Shown in pieces: positions 17,031 through 27,442 of a stretch of 52,003 bases of DNA. The notes under the pieces were generated by a model. It searched no databases, was not told where the DNA came from, and saw nothing but the letters and a program-made list of their open reading frames with translations. The number at the start of each line of letters is the position of its first letter. The first letter of the stretch is position 1. The position numbers and the translations under genes were made by a program. Origin of the DNA: Clostridia bacterium UC5.1-1D2 (GTDB lineage Bacteria; Bacillota; Clostridia; Lachnospirales; Lachnospiraceae); assembly GCA_001304855.1 (NCBI GenBank), contig BBZN01000029.1, positions 1 to 52,003 on the forward strand, given 5' to 3'.

Positions 17031-18860
17031 ATGAATGTGATTCAGGAACGGCTGGAAATGCTCCGGGCGCTGATGCGGGAGCGGAAGATGGACGGGTATT
17101 TGCTGCCAACTGCGGATTTTCACGAATCCGAATATGTGGGAAATTATTTTAAGGCCAGAGAATTCATGACCGGATTTACAGGATCTGCAGGTACGGCTGT
17201 GATAACGCCGGATGAGGCCTGCCTCTGGGTGGACGGAAGATATTTTGTACAGGGGGCGAAGGAGCTTGAGGGGACTGCTGTAACCCTGATGAAAATGGGA
17301 GTGGACGGGGTTCCTGCATTGGAAGAATATTTGGAAAAGAAACTTCCCGAGAAGGGATGCCTGGGATTTGACGGCAGAGTGGTGAATGCTGCCGTGGGCG
17401 CCGGCCTGGAGGAGCTGCTGGGGGACAAGGATGTAAAATTTTCCTGCGGCGAGGATCTGGTGGGAATGATATGGGAGGATCGCCCGCCTTTGTCTGCAGA
17501 GCCGGCCTGGGTTTTGGCGCAGAAGTATGCAGGAAAAAGCGCCCGGGAGAAGATTCAGGATGTGCAGGAGGCTATGAAAAAAGCCCATGCAACAGTCCAT
17601 GTGCTGACTTCCCTGGACGATATCGCATGGCTGTTAAATATCAGGGGAAATGACACGCGGTATAATCCGGTGGTCCTCTCCTATGTCATAGTTACCGCCC
17701 ATAAGGTGAAACTGTTTGTAAATGAGGCTGTGCTGGAGGGAAAGGCCTATCCTTATATGGAGGATGACAGGGGCCGGAGCACAAGGCAGTATCTGGAGGA
17801 TATGGGGGTAGAGATACTGCCGTATGAGCAGGTTTATGAGGCTGTGGCAGGCTTTAGAAATGAGAAGGTACTGCTGGAGAAAAGTCATGTAAATTACGCT
17901 ATTTACCGCCTTCTGGACGGCTCCAATAAGATAATTAACCGGATGAATCCTACCGCCCTCATGAAAGCTGTGAAGAATTCCACAGAAATTGAAAATGAGA
18001 AGCGGGCCCATATTAAAGATGGCGTTGCTGTGACAAAGTTTATCTATTGGCTTAAGAAGAATATCGGGAAAATACCTATGGATGAGCTGAGTGCTGCCGA
18101 TTATCTGGAGAAGCTGCGTATGGAACAGGATGGGTGCATTGAAATGAGCTTCGGAACCATATCGGCCTATGGCCCCCATGCCGCAATGTGCCATTACTCC
18201 GCCACAGAAGCCAGCAACGTGCCTTTGGAGCCCAGGGGTCTGTATCTCGTTGATTCAGGCGGCCAGTACTATGAGGGAACCACGGATATTACCAGAACCA
18301 TTGCCCTGGGGCCTCTCACAGATGAGGAGAAGGAGCATTTTACTCTGGTGCTGATGAGTATGCTGAGACTGGGGGATGTGAGATTTCTCCACGGCTGCAG
18401 GGGTCTGAGCATTGATTATGCCGCCCGGGAACCACTGTGGCGAAGAGGGCTGAACTTTGAGCATGGCACAGGCCACGGCGTCAGCTACCTGTCCAGCTGT
18501 CATGAGCGCCCCAATGGAATCCGCTATAAAATGGTGCCGGAACGTCAGGACAACGCAGTGCTGGAGCCTGGAATGATTACATCCGACGAGCCTGGGATTT
18601 ATATAGAGGGGAGCCATGGAATACGGACGGAAAATCTGACCCTCTGTGTGGAAGATGAGAAAAATGAGTATGGGCAGTTTTTAAAGTTTGAATTTTTAAC
18701 CTATGCGCCCATTGATTTGGAGGCAGTTGTAAAAGAGCTTATGACGGACAGGGATGTAGAGCTGCTGAATGAATATCACAGGCAGGTGTATGATAAGATA
18801 GGCGGAAAATTGACGGAGGAAGAGAGGGAATGGCTTTGGGAGGCTACCAGGGCTATTTGA
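17031..18860 (+). CDS. Aminopeptidase P family Xaa-Pro peptidase (M24)
   Basis: About 609 residues, intact, the length of the long three-domain aminopeptidase P. It begins with a creatinase-type N-domain (DGYLLPTADFHESEYVG, FTGSAGTAVI). A second similar domain follows, then the C-terminal pita-bread metallopeptidase fold. Metal ligands are seen in VDSGGQYYEGTTDITR (two Asp), FEHGTGHGVS (His), TSDEPGIY (Glu) and ENLT (Glu). It releases N-terminal residues preceding proline in the cytosol. ATG 17031 behind GAGAGG is preferred to the GTG at 17013. It sits 23 bases after the flavoprotein gene, so one transcript is likely. Confidence 0.92.
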   Translation: MNVIQERLEMLRALMRERKMDGYLLPTADFHESEYVGNYFKAREFMTGFTGSAGTAVITPDEACLWVDGRYFVQGAKELEGTAVTLMKMGVDGVPALEEYLEKKLPEKGCLGFDGRVVNAAVGAGLEELLGDKDVKFSCGEDLVGMIWEDRPPLSAEPAWVLAQKYAGKSAREKIQDVQEAMKKAHATVHVLTSLDDIAWLLNIRGNDTRYNPVVLSYVIVTAHKVKLFVNEAVLEGKAYPYMEDDRGRSTRQYLEDMGVEILPYEQVYEAVAGFRNEKVLLEKSHVNYAIYRLLDGSNKIINRMNPTALMKAVKNSTEIENEKRAHIKDGVAVTKFIYWLKKNIGKIPMDELSAADYLEKLRMEQDGCIEMSFGTISAYGPHAAMCHYSATEASNVPLEPRGLYLVDSGGQYYEGTTDITRTIALGPLTDEEKEHFTLVLMSMLRLGDVRFLHGCRGLSIDYAAREPLWRRGLNFEHGTGHGVSYLSSCHERPNGIRYKMVPERQDNAVLEPGMITSDEPGIYIEGSHGIRTENLTLCVEDEKNEYGQFLKFEFLTYAPIDLEAVVKELMTDRDVELLNEYHRQVYDKIGGKLTEEEREWLWEATRAI

Positions 18861-18913
18861 CCAGAAAGGCAGATGGGAATAGGGGGAGGGAGTAGCTGAA
18901 TGGGGGAAGGGGG

Positions 18914-18950
18914 CGAGGTTTCGGAAAATGCGGAGCCTCGTTCTTTTTTT
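18914..18950 (+). terminator. Rho-independent terminator
   Basis: CGAGG/CCTCG hairpin (18914-18940) followed by TTCTTTTTTT. It ends the aminopeptidase transcript. Confidence 0.75.
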
Positions 18951-19006
18951 CGTGAGAATTCATAATTATGTTTTGCACCGGGTTTAGGCGGCAGAGGGTT
19001 ATTATA

Positions 19007-19037
19007 TTTACACATTGCAGGGAATCTATGGTAAAAT
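19007..19037 (+). promoter_or_regulatory. Probable promoter of the rRNA methyltransferase gene
   Basis: TTTACA (19007-19012) and an extended -10, TG-G-TAAAAT (19029-19037), with a 19-nt spacer. Transcription would begin near 19044, which argues against translation starting at the GTG at 19038. Confidence 0.4.
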
Positions 19038-19115
19038 GTGGATACAGAAAAACGAATGGAAATGGGCGGATGGGTTTATTTTCATTATGAAAAGTATAGA
19101 AGATGGGAGATTCAG

Positions 19116-20537
19116 ATGATGGAGCGCACGCGCGGCAGAGGACTTGGAAAAAAGGATGAAGGAAAAAGAGGGGATTCAGGCTGGGGGAAAAGCGGCAATA
19201 AGAGATGCGCTTCGGCACCCGGCGGAAGGGGTGAGGGAAAAAAAATGGAACACCGGGGCAGCCGGAGCGAGACGGGCCGGAACAGAGCGAACCGGAACGA
19301 TAACAGTTGGGAGAAACCGGATAAAAATGGTACAGGCCGGAGCCTGAAAACCGGCGGGAGCAGGAATATTACATCACAGAAAGCCCGTGGTAAGGGAATG
19401 GGCCAATGTCCGGTTATGAGGCAGTGCGGCGGCTGCCAGCTGCTGGACATGAAGTATGAGGAGCAGCTGAAGATGAAGCAGAAGCGGTTGGAGGAGCTGC
19501 TTAAGGGGCTTTGCCCTGTGAAGGGGATAATCGGGATGGAAAATCCTCTTCATTATAGAAATAAGGTTCATGCAGTTTTGACAGAGACAGGAGAGGAAAT
19601 ATAATTTCCGGAATTTATCAGGAAAACAGCCATGTGGTGGTTCCTGTTGAGAAATGCCTTATTGAAGATGAGAAGGCAGATGAGATAATTGGGACGATCC
19701 GGGGGATGCTGAAATCATTTAAAATTCGCACCTATGACGAGGACACAGGTTATGGCTTCTTCGCCATGTGCTGGTTCGGAGGGGATTTGCCACGGGGGAG
19801 ATAATGGTTGTTCTGGTCACAGGATCACCGGTATTTCCGTCAAAGAAGAATTTTGTGAAGGCCCTTCTGGAGCGGCATCCCGACATAACTACCATTGTAC
19901 AGAATGTGAACGGACGGGGAACCAGCATGGTACTTGGGGATAAGGAGCATGTACTGTATGGAAAGGGATATATCGTAGATGAACTGTGCGGGTGCAGGTT
20001 CAGGATATCTTCCAGGTCATTTTACCAGGTTAATCCGGTGCAGACAGAAGCTCTGTATGGAAAGGCGTTGGAATTGGCCGGGCTTACAGGGAAGGAACTT
20101 GTGGTGGACGCTTATTGCGGAATCGGAACAATCGGCATCATTGCCGGCAAAAAACCGGCCGGGTAATCGGCGTTGAGCTTAATAGGGATGCTGTGAGGGA
20201 TGCAGTCAGCAACGCTAAAATGAATGGAATTGAGAACATCCAGTTTTATTGTAACGACGCAGGAAGATTTATGCTTGACATGGCCCAGCAGGGGGAGAAA
20301 GCCGACGTGGTAATTATGGATCCTCCCAGAAGCGGAAGTACGGAGGAGTTTATGGATGCAATTGGAAAATTGGGGGTTGGAAAGGTCGTGTATGTATCTT
20401 GTAATCCTGTGACGTTGGGAAGGGATTTGAGATATATGAAGGGACTGGGGTATGAGGCGGTTGAGGGATGGGGGGTGGATATGTTTGCTGGGACTGGGCA
20501 TGTGGAAACCGTTACGCTTCTCGTGCGGAAACCTTGA
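19116..20537 (+). CDS. 23S rRNA (uracil-5-)-methyltransferase RlmD/RumA family, frameshifted
   Basis: About 475 residues once three to four small indels are restored (near 19597, 19762 and 20155). The core contains an iron-sulfur cluster motif CPVMRQCGGCQ, LHYRNKVH, the SAM-binding VDAYCGIGTIGI, MDPPRSG and the catalytic SCNPVTL (Cys). Family members methylate uridines such as U747 or U1939 of 23S rRNA using SAM. The first ~105 residues are unusual: a Lys/Arg/Gly-rich, apparently disordered extension with no TRAM domain. ATG 19116 follows GGGAGA. The 3' end of this gene is duplicated at the far side of the AT-rich island (26656-26695). Confidence 0.88.
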
Positions 20538-20653
20538 CTTTACAGGTGTTTGCGGGATTATTTGGAGAAAATGGAGTTGTGTTTTTAAAGGAGTAGAGAT
20601 GGATAAGTTTCCGCAGATAGGGGGACGGGGATAACGCCGGATAGTTTGAAAAT
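20499..20653 (+). repeat. Island-flanking direct repeat, left copy (att-like)
   Basis: The last 39 bases of the methyltransferase gene plus ~115 bases downstream reappear at 26656-26809 in the same orientation. The core from TGCGGGATTATTTGG to AAGTTTCC (about 66 bases) has only a few differences. The tail ACGGGGATAACGCCGGATAG is identical. The arrangement looks like attL of an element inserted at the gene's 3' end. Confidence 0.7.
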
Positions 20654-20789
20654 AATCACGATATGTAAATATGTATAAAAATATATTATATAAAGCTATA
20701 CTAAAAATTATCTGGGCTGGTATAGAATTCATGAAAAAGTATTTTTATACAAAAAGAAAAAATTTATATTTAAAATGGAGAATTAGTTT

Positions 20790-21342
20790 ATGAATAGTTC
20801 ATTAAAAAGCGCATTTGATGAGTATAATAATTTAAAGAAAGATAAAAGGAAGAATTACAAATCTTGTTATTATAGCTTTTTAGAGTATTGCGATGAGTTT
20901 TCAGAGTATGGGCTGAAAGAATTATTTAATAATGTGATTACTTTGCATGAAATTGAGCAGGCTTGCAAAAAATATTTTCTTTCTAGTAAAAAACAGAGTC
21001 TTTAGAAGCAATAAATCGTTTTTTGAGTGCAATAGATTTTATTTTATGTAGAATATTTACTTCCACGTGGTATAAAGTGCGAGGCACTTGAAAAAGGATG
21101 TCGTAATAAGCAAGTTATTAAGTGGATATGCGATGGGATTAACCAAGATTTAAATCATAAAATATATCTTCCTCTTAATGAGACAGAAGTAGAAACAACA
21201 AAAAGACTCATCAATGAATTAAATGATAATAAATTTTATACATTGGGACAGAAAATTATATTTATTTTGTTTTTGAATTATGGCTTTAAAGCTCAAGTGA
21301 TTTTTGATATGCTCAAACAATCACTTGATTTGGAAAAGCAAA
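20790..21342 (+). pseudogene. Unrecognised AT-rich gene, shifted and cut off
   Basis: ATG 20790 opens a frame (SLKSAFDEYNNLKKDKRKN...) that after two shifts, near 20999 and 21080, continues to about 21340. The product would be about 180 residues, charged and probably helical, with no motif I know. It ends abruptly in the 5' part of the next gene rather than at a stop, suggesting a deletion that fused two genes. Base composition is far more AT-rich than the housekeeping genes on the left, which points to acquisition. Confidence 0.4.
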
Positions 21343-21348
21343 CATTAG

Positions 21349-22283
21349 TTGTCTGCAATGGTGGAAGCATATTGGAATATAGGAAAAAGTATCGTGGAAC
21401 AGCAGGGCGGAGAGGGAAAGGCAGAGTATGGAGCCCGATTAATAGTAGAACTATCTAAACAGATGACGGCAGATTTTGGAAAAGGATTTACTGCTGCAAA
21501 TCTTAAAAATATGCGCCAGTTTTATCTTACTTTTCCAAAAAGCTACGCACTGCGTAGCGAATTGAGTTGGACACATTATCGCCTGCTTATGCGAGTGGAA
21601 AATGAGAATGCCCGTGAATTCTACACAGAAGAAGCAATAAAATCGAATTGGAGTACACGGCAGTTGGAAAGGCAAATTAATTCTTTCTTTTATGAAAGAC
21701 TGCTGTCCAGCCAGAATAAAAAGGAAGTTTCAGAAGAAATTCAAAAACTAGAACCCGTAAAAGAGCCAGAAGATATTATCCGTGACCCATATGTATTAGA
21801 GTTTTTAGGATTAAGTCCAAATGATGATTTTTATGAGAGCGATTTAGAAGAAGCATTGATAACGCATTTGCAGAAATTCCTCTTAGAATTGGGGCGAGGG
21901 TTCTCTTTTGTGGCCAGACAAAAGAGGATTACATTTGACGGGCGGCATTTCCGAATAGATCTGGTCTTTTATAATTACGTTTTGAAATGCTTCGTATTAA
22001 TAGATTTAAAAATTGGAGATTTGACACATCAGGATTTAGGGCAAATGCAGATGTATGTACATTACTACGAACGTGAATTGATGAATGAGGGAGATAATCC
22101 GCCGATAGGAATTGTTCTTTGTGCGGATAAAAGTGAATCTGTAGTAAGGTATACCTTACCAGAAAATGAAACGCAGATTTTGCATCAAAATATAAGCTAT
22201 ATCTTCCAAGTGAAGAAGAGCTGTCACGGGAATTGCAAAGAGAGTATAGAGCATTGGAATATGATAAAGAAAAATCAAATTAA
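21349..22283 (+). CDS. DUF1016/YhcG-type PD-(D/E)XK nuclease, 5'-truncated
   Basis: About 310 residues. The DUF1016 N-terminal region is clear (AMVEAYWNIGKSIVEQQ, NLKNMRQFYLTFP, LSWTHYRLLMRVEN), but its usual first ~30 residues are missing and only a TTG at 21349 opens the frame. The C-terminal YhcG nuclease domain shows the core FRIDLVFYNYVLKCFVLIDLK, i.e. an Asp followed by D-L-K in place of E-x-K. A lost T near 22180 shifts the last ~35 residues, which otherwise end in KLYLPSEEEL and REYRALEYDKEK. Relatives sit in defence islands, often beside type I restriction systems. Function is presumed DNA cleavage. Confidence 0.78.
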
Positions 22284-22674
22284 CCTTACTTAAAGATAGT
22301 GTAATTTTGGTGGGAGGGGTAAATTTATTCATAAAGGGTAATTTTTATTTGAAAGGGGTAAGTGGAGTAGAATCATCGAAGAAATTCACTCTACCATTAT
22401 GTAATGAAAATACTTTCGCCATGTAGTATAAAAGACGCCTTTCACCGCATGTTGAGGTCTGCTGTTTGATGTCAAGGGTTGAGAAATAGATGTACGAAAA
22501 AGTCTGAAAACAGGGGATTTCAAAAAATAGGCTGTGATTTTTGAGCACATTGAAATCACGAGAATGCCTGTAAAATCAGGGCATGGGAACATATCAATAC
22601 GGATAGTTGAGTAGACAGTATGGTTAAAAAAGACTAATCACTATGCAGAGGAAATAAACTTATGATAAGTAGGC
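22284..22674. other. Intergenic stretch inside the island
   Basis: AT-rich, with no supported gene on either strand. It holds short repeats of the word AAATCA and an inverted AAATCAC/GTGATTT-type pair around 22535-22560, but no clear terminator or promoter. Confidence 0.35.
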
Positions 22675-23624
22675 GTGAAGCAGAGGAGGATAAACATTCG
22701 GGAAAATTCAAGAATGCACTTCATACCTCCGATTCCAAAAAGAGAAGAGAAAGTAGGTATTTATTGCCGTGTTAGTACGAATAGTGCAGAACAATTACAA
22801 AGCCTGACGGCTCAGGTTTCTCATTTGACGAAACTGACAGCGGCTATGCCTCAATGGCTTCTGGCAGATGTATATATGGATATTGCTACAAGCAAAACAG
22901 GTTCATCTCGTAAATAGTTTAATCGTATGATAGAGGATTGTCAGTCCCATAAGCTGAATATTATTCTGACAAAGAGTATCAGCAGATTTGGAAGAGATAC
23001 AGTTGAAATACTGGATGCACTGAACCAATTAAAGCAGCTTGGTGTAAGAGTAATATTTGAACAGGAAGAATTGGATACGGCAAAGACGGATAGTGATTTG
23101 ATGATTGCTATTATTGAATCTTTGGCACAGGCGGAGAACGAGTCCAGAAGTGATAATATCAAAATGGGAATCAAATATCGTGCAGCCGCAGGAACATCGA
23201 AGCTGTATGATAGAAAGTGCTATGGGTACGAGCATGATGAGAATGGAAAATTGATTGTTGATGAAAAACAGCAGCGAATGTTAGGTTCATTTTTGATTTG
23301 TATCTTGGCGGACAAAGCGTTTTGGGGGTTATTAAGGAACTTGAAAAGCGGAAAATACCATCTCCGACAGGGAAAGAGAAGTGGTGTAAGAGAACGATAG
23401 ATGTTATGCTGAGTAACGAGAAATATACTGGTGATGTGCGATTGCTGAAGTCCGGTAATAGTGAGGTTCATTATTTGTCTTCGGATAATAATCCTGCGAT
23501 AATATCCAAGGAGACTTTTGAGGTGGTGCAGATTGAAAAGAAGCGGAGGAGTAATACAATCAAAGATGAGAATGGTATCCAGAGAAAAACTCAAAAGTAT
23601 ACTTCAAAAGAAGTAGATAATTGA
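22675..23624 (+). pseudogene. Large serine recombinase, decayed and short
   Basis: The N-terminal resolvase domain carries the catalytic Ser in VGIYCRVSTNSAEQ, followed by TKSISRFGRDT and AQAENESRSDNIK. A recombinase domain then contains IPSPTGKEKWCKRTIDVMLS and NEKYTG. The frame has an in-frame TAG at 22915-22917, where relatives have Glu (SRKEFNRM). It has a single-base loss near 23283 and stops at 23624 after ~315 residues, lacking the C-terminal coiled-coil and zinc region of full-size members. It probably once mobilised the island or another conjugative element. I consider it inactive. Confidence 0.82.
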
Positions 23625-23688
23625 CAATTAGATATTGAAGATGAAAAATATATACAAAGGTATTTAAAAATACAAATGGGAGGAAAAT

Positions 23689-26521
23689 ATGATTGAAAAC
23701 ACCAACTTACAAATTGATGAGCAAATTTTAAAGATAGATAAAGTTATATGCCGTCATATAAGCAATATGAGCGATTTGCCAAGAGGACAGATTTCGCAAG
23801 ATATTCTTTCTCAACTTCGACATTTTGTGGAACATATTATGTTGAAAGTCTATGCTAATGGTAATGATATAGAAGATTCACATGAAAATATTCAAAAAGC
23901 CGTTAAGTATGTAAAAAACAAGAGTTCTTTATGCCATTTGTCTCGCTTTCATCATTTTTTGCAAATATCAGTTTCACATCGTACTTTAGAAGAAGAGAAT
24001 TCAGAACGATTGATGTTGAAATATTATGAATATCTTTTTCGCATAAGAAATTTTTTGTATAAAGAATATTCATTGAATGTGCTTTCTAATCTTGAGCAGT
24101 TTCCTTTAGAAGTTGATGATAGTCTTAAAGAGTATTATGAGAAAATTGCAAAAAAAATAAATCAATACAAAACTCCCATGCGAAAGGGTTTTCGATTTGA
24201 CCGTTTTTACATTCAGACAATTAAACCATTCTTTTTTGATAATAAAATATATTATGAAGTTGCTTTTATCCCTGCAAGTGATAGATCGAGTAAAACAGAC
24301 CGCATAATTGCGTTTACCAACATTGAAATTGCAGATTTTTATGCGGTTAAATTTGCCATTGCCGATAATTATATAGATTTGTTTGGCAAACAGATGCCAA
24401 TTCGAATTATCGTGGATTGGGAAGTAAATATTCGTCCATGCGAGTTTTCAAACTTTAGTAAACTCATAGATAATAATGAATTTACTCCAGGTCAAGCAGA
24501 ACAACGAAACTTTGCCCAATATCTAACCGAAACAGGAATAAGTTTGTCTGAAATTGTTATGTTTTCAGATGAGGCTTACAAAGAAATCCATGATCGAATA
24601 GTACCTAAAAGCAATACTCGACATTTTTTTGATGTTCTTGATACGTGCCGATTGATTATAAAAAATGAGAAACCGGGTTGCAATGTTCTTCGATATTTGC
24701 TTCATCATATGGAGAACAGAATTATTAAAGATCAGTATAAAGAACATTGGAGACGGAATTATCAAGAAGACAAGTATGAATATGTTGGAGGAAATTTTAA
24801 GCTTTCACATCTTTATTTAGCTTATGAATGTATTCCTTTTGATACAATGCCTTTTTGTTCTGCTTTAAGGCATCATGTTCCGAGAATTTCGGATTTATTT
24901 GATTGTCTCATTGCAACTGGACGCAAACATGAGATTTTAGCGTGGGTGATTAAAAATAATACAGAGCAGAAAGGAGTTCTTTTTACACCATTAGAAAAAT
25001 GCGAAGATGATGGCAAGTATAAGCTAGGTGATATTAAAGATATTGGTATGCTTGTCAAAACCTATAACGAAAAATTGTATACCAGTGAGAAACAGCAGGC
25101 TCGTAAGTTAATAATAAGAAATAATCACATTTTTATTGAAAATTATAAAGATGATACCATTGCAATTATTCAAAGAATAAAAGGTTTGGCGGTGGGTGGC
25201 GTAGAAAATTATTCTAATATGGTGAACCATTGGCTTCAAAACACAGATTATAAAATTGACTCTGACGAAAAGAAAAAAGTATTGATAAATATGTTCACTA
25301 AGTCAAGGGTTTCTGTAATATATGGATCAGCGGGCACTGGCAAAACAACTCTTATAAATCATGTTTCGCACCTTTTTAATAATTATTCTAGGATTTATTT
25401 AGCTCATACAAATCCTGCGATAAATAATCTTAAGCGAAAAGTTGCTACATCATCGAATTGTGAGTTTATGACGATAACGAAATTTATAAATACAAAGGAT
25501 TTGAAACGAGATTATGACATCCTTATAATTGACGAATGTAGTACCATAAGTAATCAAAATATGAGAAAGTTGCTTGAACTTGCAAAATTTAAGCTACTTG
25601 TTTTGGTGGGAGACACTTATCAGATAGAGGCTATTGAATTTGGTAATTGGTTTGATGCTGTTCGTAGCTTTTTGCCGAAATCAGCAGTCTGTGAATTAAC
25701 TAAGCCATATAGAAGTGACAGTAAGCAACTACTTGCATTATGGGATAATGTGCGCAGAATGGAAGATGATGTTCTTGATAGATTGCAAGGAGGTGAATTC
25801 TCAGCTAACCTTGATTCGTCTATTTTTACTTTAGCAAAAGATAAAGAAATAATTCTTTGCCTGAATTATGGAGGACTATACGGAATTAATAATATTAATC
25901 ACTTTATGCAAGAAAACAATAATGGCAAGGAAATATGGAGAGGGATACAACGATACAAAGTTGGTGATCCAATTTTGTTTAATGATTCTGCTGATAAATT
26001 TTTTATCCGAAATAAAGAACAGGTGCCGATTATTCATAATAATATGAAAGCTCGAATTGTAAATTTTATAACTTTGGATAAGGACAAGGCAACCGAGTGC
26101 ATTCAATTTGATATAGAAATTGATAGACCACTTATTGAACTAAATGTGGATGATTATGAGTTTGAGATTATTGGAAATGCTGAAAACGGTAATTCCATCA
26201 TCCGCTTTGCAGTTAATAAAAACAAAAATACAGATGAAGATGACGATGGTGTTTCAAAAACAATTGTTCCATTTCAAATTGCATATGCCGTATCAATCCA
26301 CAAAGCACAAGGATTGGAATATGATTCTGTTAAAATTATTATAACGGACGAGATTGATGAATTGATAACTCACAGTATTTTTTACACTGCAATTACTCGG
26401 GCGCGAAAAAAAATTAAAGGTTTACTGGACACAAGCGGTAGAGAAGAAGGTGCTTGGTAGAATACAACCTAAAGATTATAATCATGACGTAAGTTTACTT
26501 AAAGCTGAGATAGGAAATTAG
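23689..26521 (+). CDS. Large SF1 (RecD/UvrD-like) helicase with unknown N-terminal half
   Basis: About 944 residues. The C-terminal half has Walker A IYGSAGTGKTTL (residues ~545-556), Walker B LIIDECST, motif III LVGDTYQIEA, motif IV-like ELTKPYRS and a terminal AVSIHKAQGLEYD plus FYTAITRARKKI, all SF1 motifs. The first ~500 residues match nothing I know. The 923-aa reading ends in an odd tail. An extra G near 26421 hides a continuation (YWTQAVEKKVLGRI) that ends at TAG 26519-26521 and fits the family better. It lies alone after the recombinase with its own AAAATGGGAGGA ribosome site. Neighbours suggest a defence or mobile-element helicase. Confidence 0.82.
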
Positions 26522-26655
26522 AATATGATAGAAAAGCTAATTCAAAATAGCCTAATCAAAACTGCAAGTGTTGTGATGGTAGAATAGTTAGAATGTCCAG
26601 TAAATACGGTGGATTTTCTGCTGCGGACAAGTGCTAGGTAATAGCCTAACTATCA

Positions 26656-26809
26656 CATGTTGAGTCGGTTTGCCTTCTCGGGCGGAAAGGTTGATTCTAG
26701 GAGAGTCTGCGGGATTATTTGGAGAAAATGGAGTTGTGTTTTAAAGGAATAGAGATGGATAAGTTTCCGTTTGGGCGGGGACGGGGATAACGCCGGATAG
26801 TTTGAAAAT
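26656..26809 (+). repeat. Island-flanking direct repeat, right copy (att-like)
   Basis: Counterpart of 20499-20653. Its first part still reads like an RlmD-family C-terminus (HVESVCLLGRK then stop) although no gene body precedes it. The coding part differs from the left copy more than the downstream part does. This is expected if one copy arrived with an element carrying its own gene end. Confidence 0.7.
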
Positions 26810-26835
26810 GAGGGTTTTGCTGGGCATAAGATACA

Positions 26836-26905
26836 ATCTGGCAAAACCCATACTATTTGGCAAAAGTGGATACTAACTGGCAAAAGATATACTTCATGAC
26901 AAAAG
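26836..26905 (+). repeat. Iteron-like array, four units of ~19-20 bp
   Basis: Four copies of TAC-4N-TGGCAAAA (the last is TGACAAAA), with the TGG words starting at 26839, 26858, 26878 and 26897. Even spacing near two helical turns means a protein could bind all copies on one face. It could be an insertion-sequence end with multiple transposase sites (IS21-like ends have such repeats), a replication iteron remnant, or regulatory sites. No transposase lies next to it. Confidence 0.6.
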
Positions 26906-27014
26906 TGAAAAATTACTGAAACATTCTTCTGCTCATGTTTACTTATTGAAATAAAGCGTGAAATAAATCAATTTAAGATGCCAGATTTTTAACAAAAGAC
27001 AGGGTGCTTTAAGG

Positions 27015-27442
27015 ATGAAAGTAAAATTAGGTGTCATTTTAGATGCGATTGAGATGGCAGATGATAATTATACATATTTTTTGGATTTAGAAACAGGAGA
27101 AAGTGTGTTCCTTGCAGATGAACTGATTACTGGTCTGGACAATGAGGGGCTTGCAGATGAAATTGAAGAAAACCCGGAGCGCTATTTAAGGCTTCCTACG
27201 AGATTTGAAATTCACGAATACCATATCATGGAAGAATTTATCTGGACTTTAAAAGGTGAAAGGCGGATAAACTGGAATGTGCCATACGAGGACGGGGATC
27301 GTTCAGGAGATTTAAGGATATGGTAAACAGAATGGGGATTTCACAGCAGTGGTATGATTTTCAAGCAGAGTATTACAGGAAACTGGCAATCCATTGGTGT
27401 CAGGAGTATGGGGTAGAGTATGCAGAGGGGAGGAGCATGTGA
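27015..27442 (+). CDS. UPF0158 family protein, one frameshift
   Basis: About 142 residues. The family has no defined function. The N-terminus (LGVILDAIEMADDNYTYFL) and YLRLPTRFEIHEYHIMEEFI are typical. After a missing G near 27290 the family's SFRRFKD, QQWYDF and AIHWCQEYG segments follow. It starts at ATG 27015 after a weak GTGCTTTAAGGA ribosome site. The stop overlaps the next gene's GTG, so translation of the two is coupled. Confidence 0.82.

Noticed and set aside
20499..26809. Simple tandem duplication of the methyltransferase gene as source of the repeats
   Set aside because: The right copy has only the last ~12 codons and no gene body, and the material between is foreign-looking AT-rich DNA.
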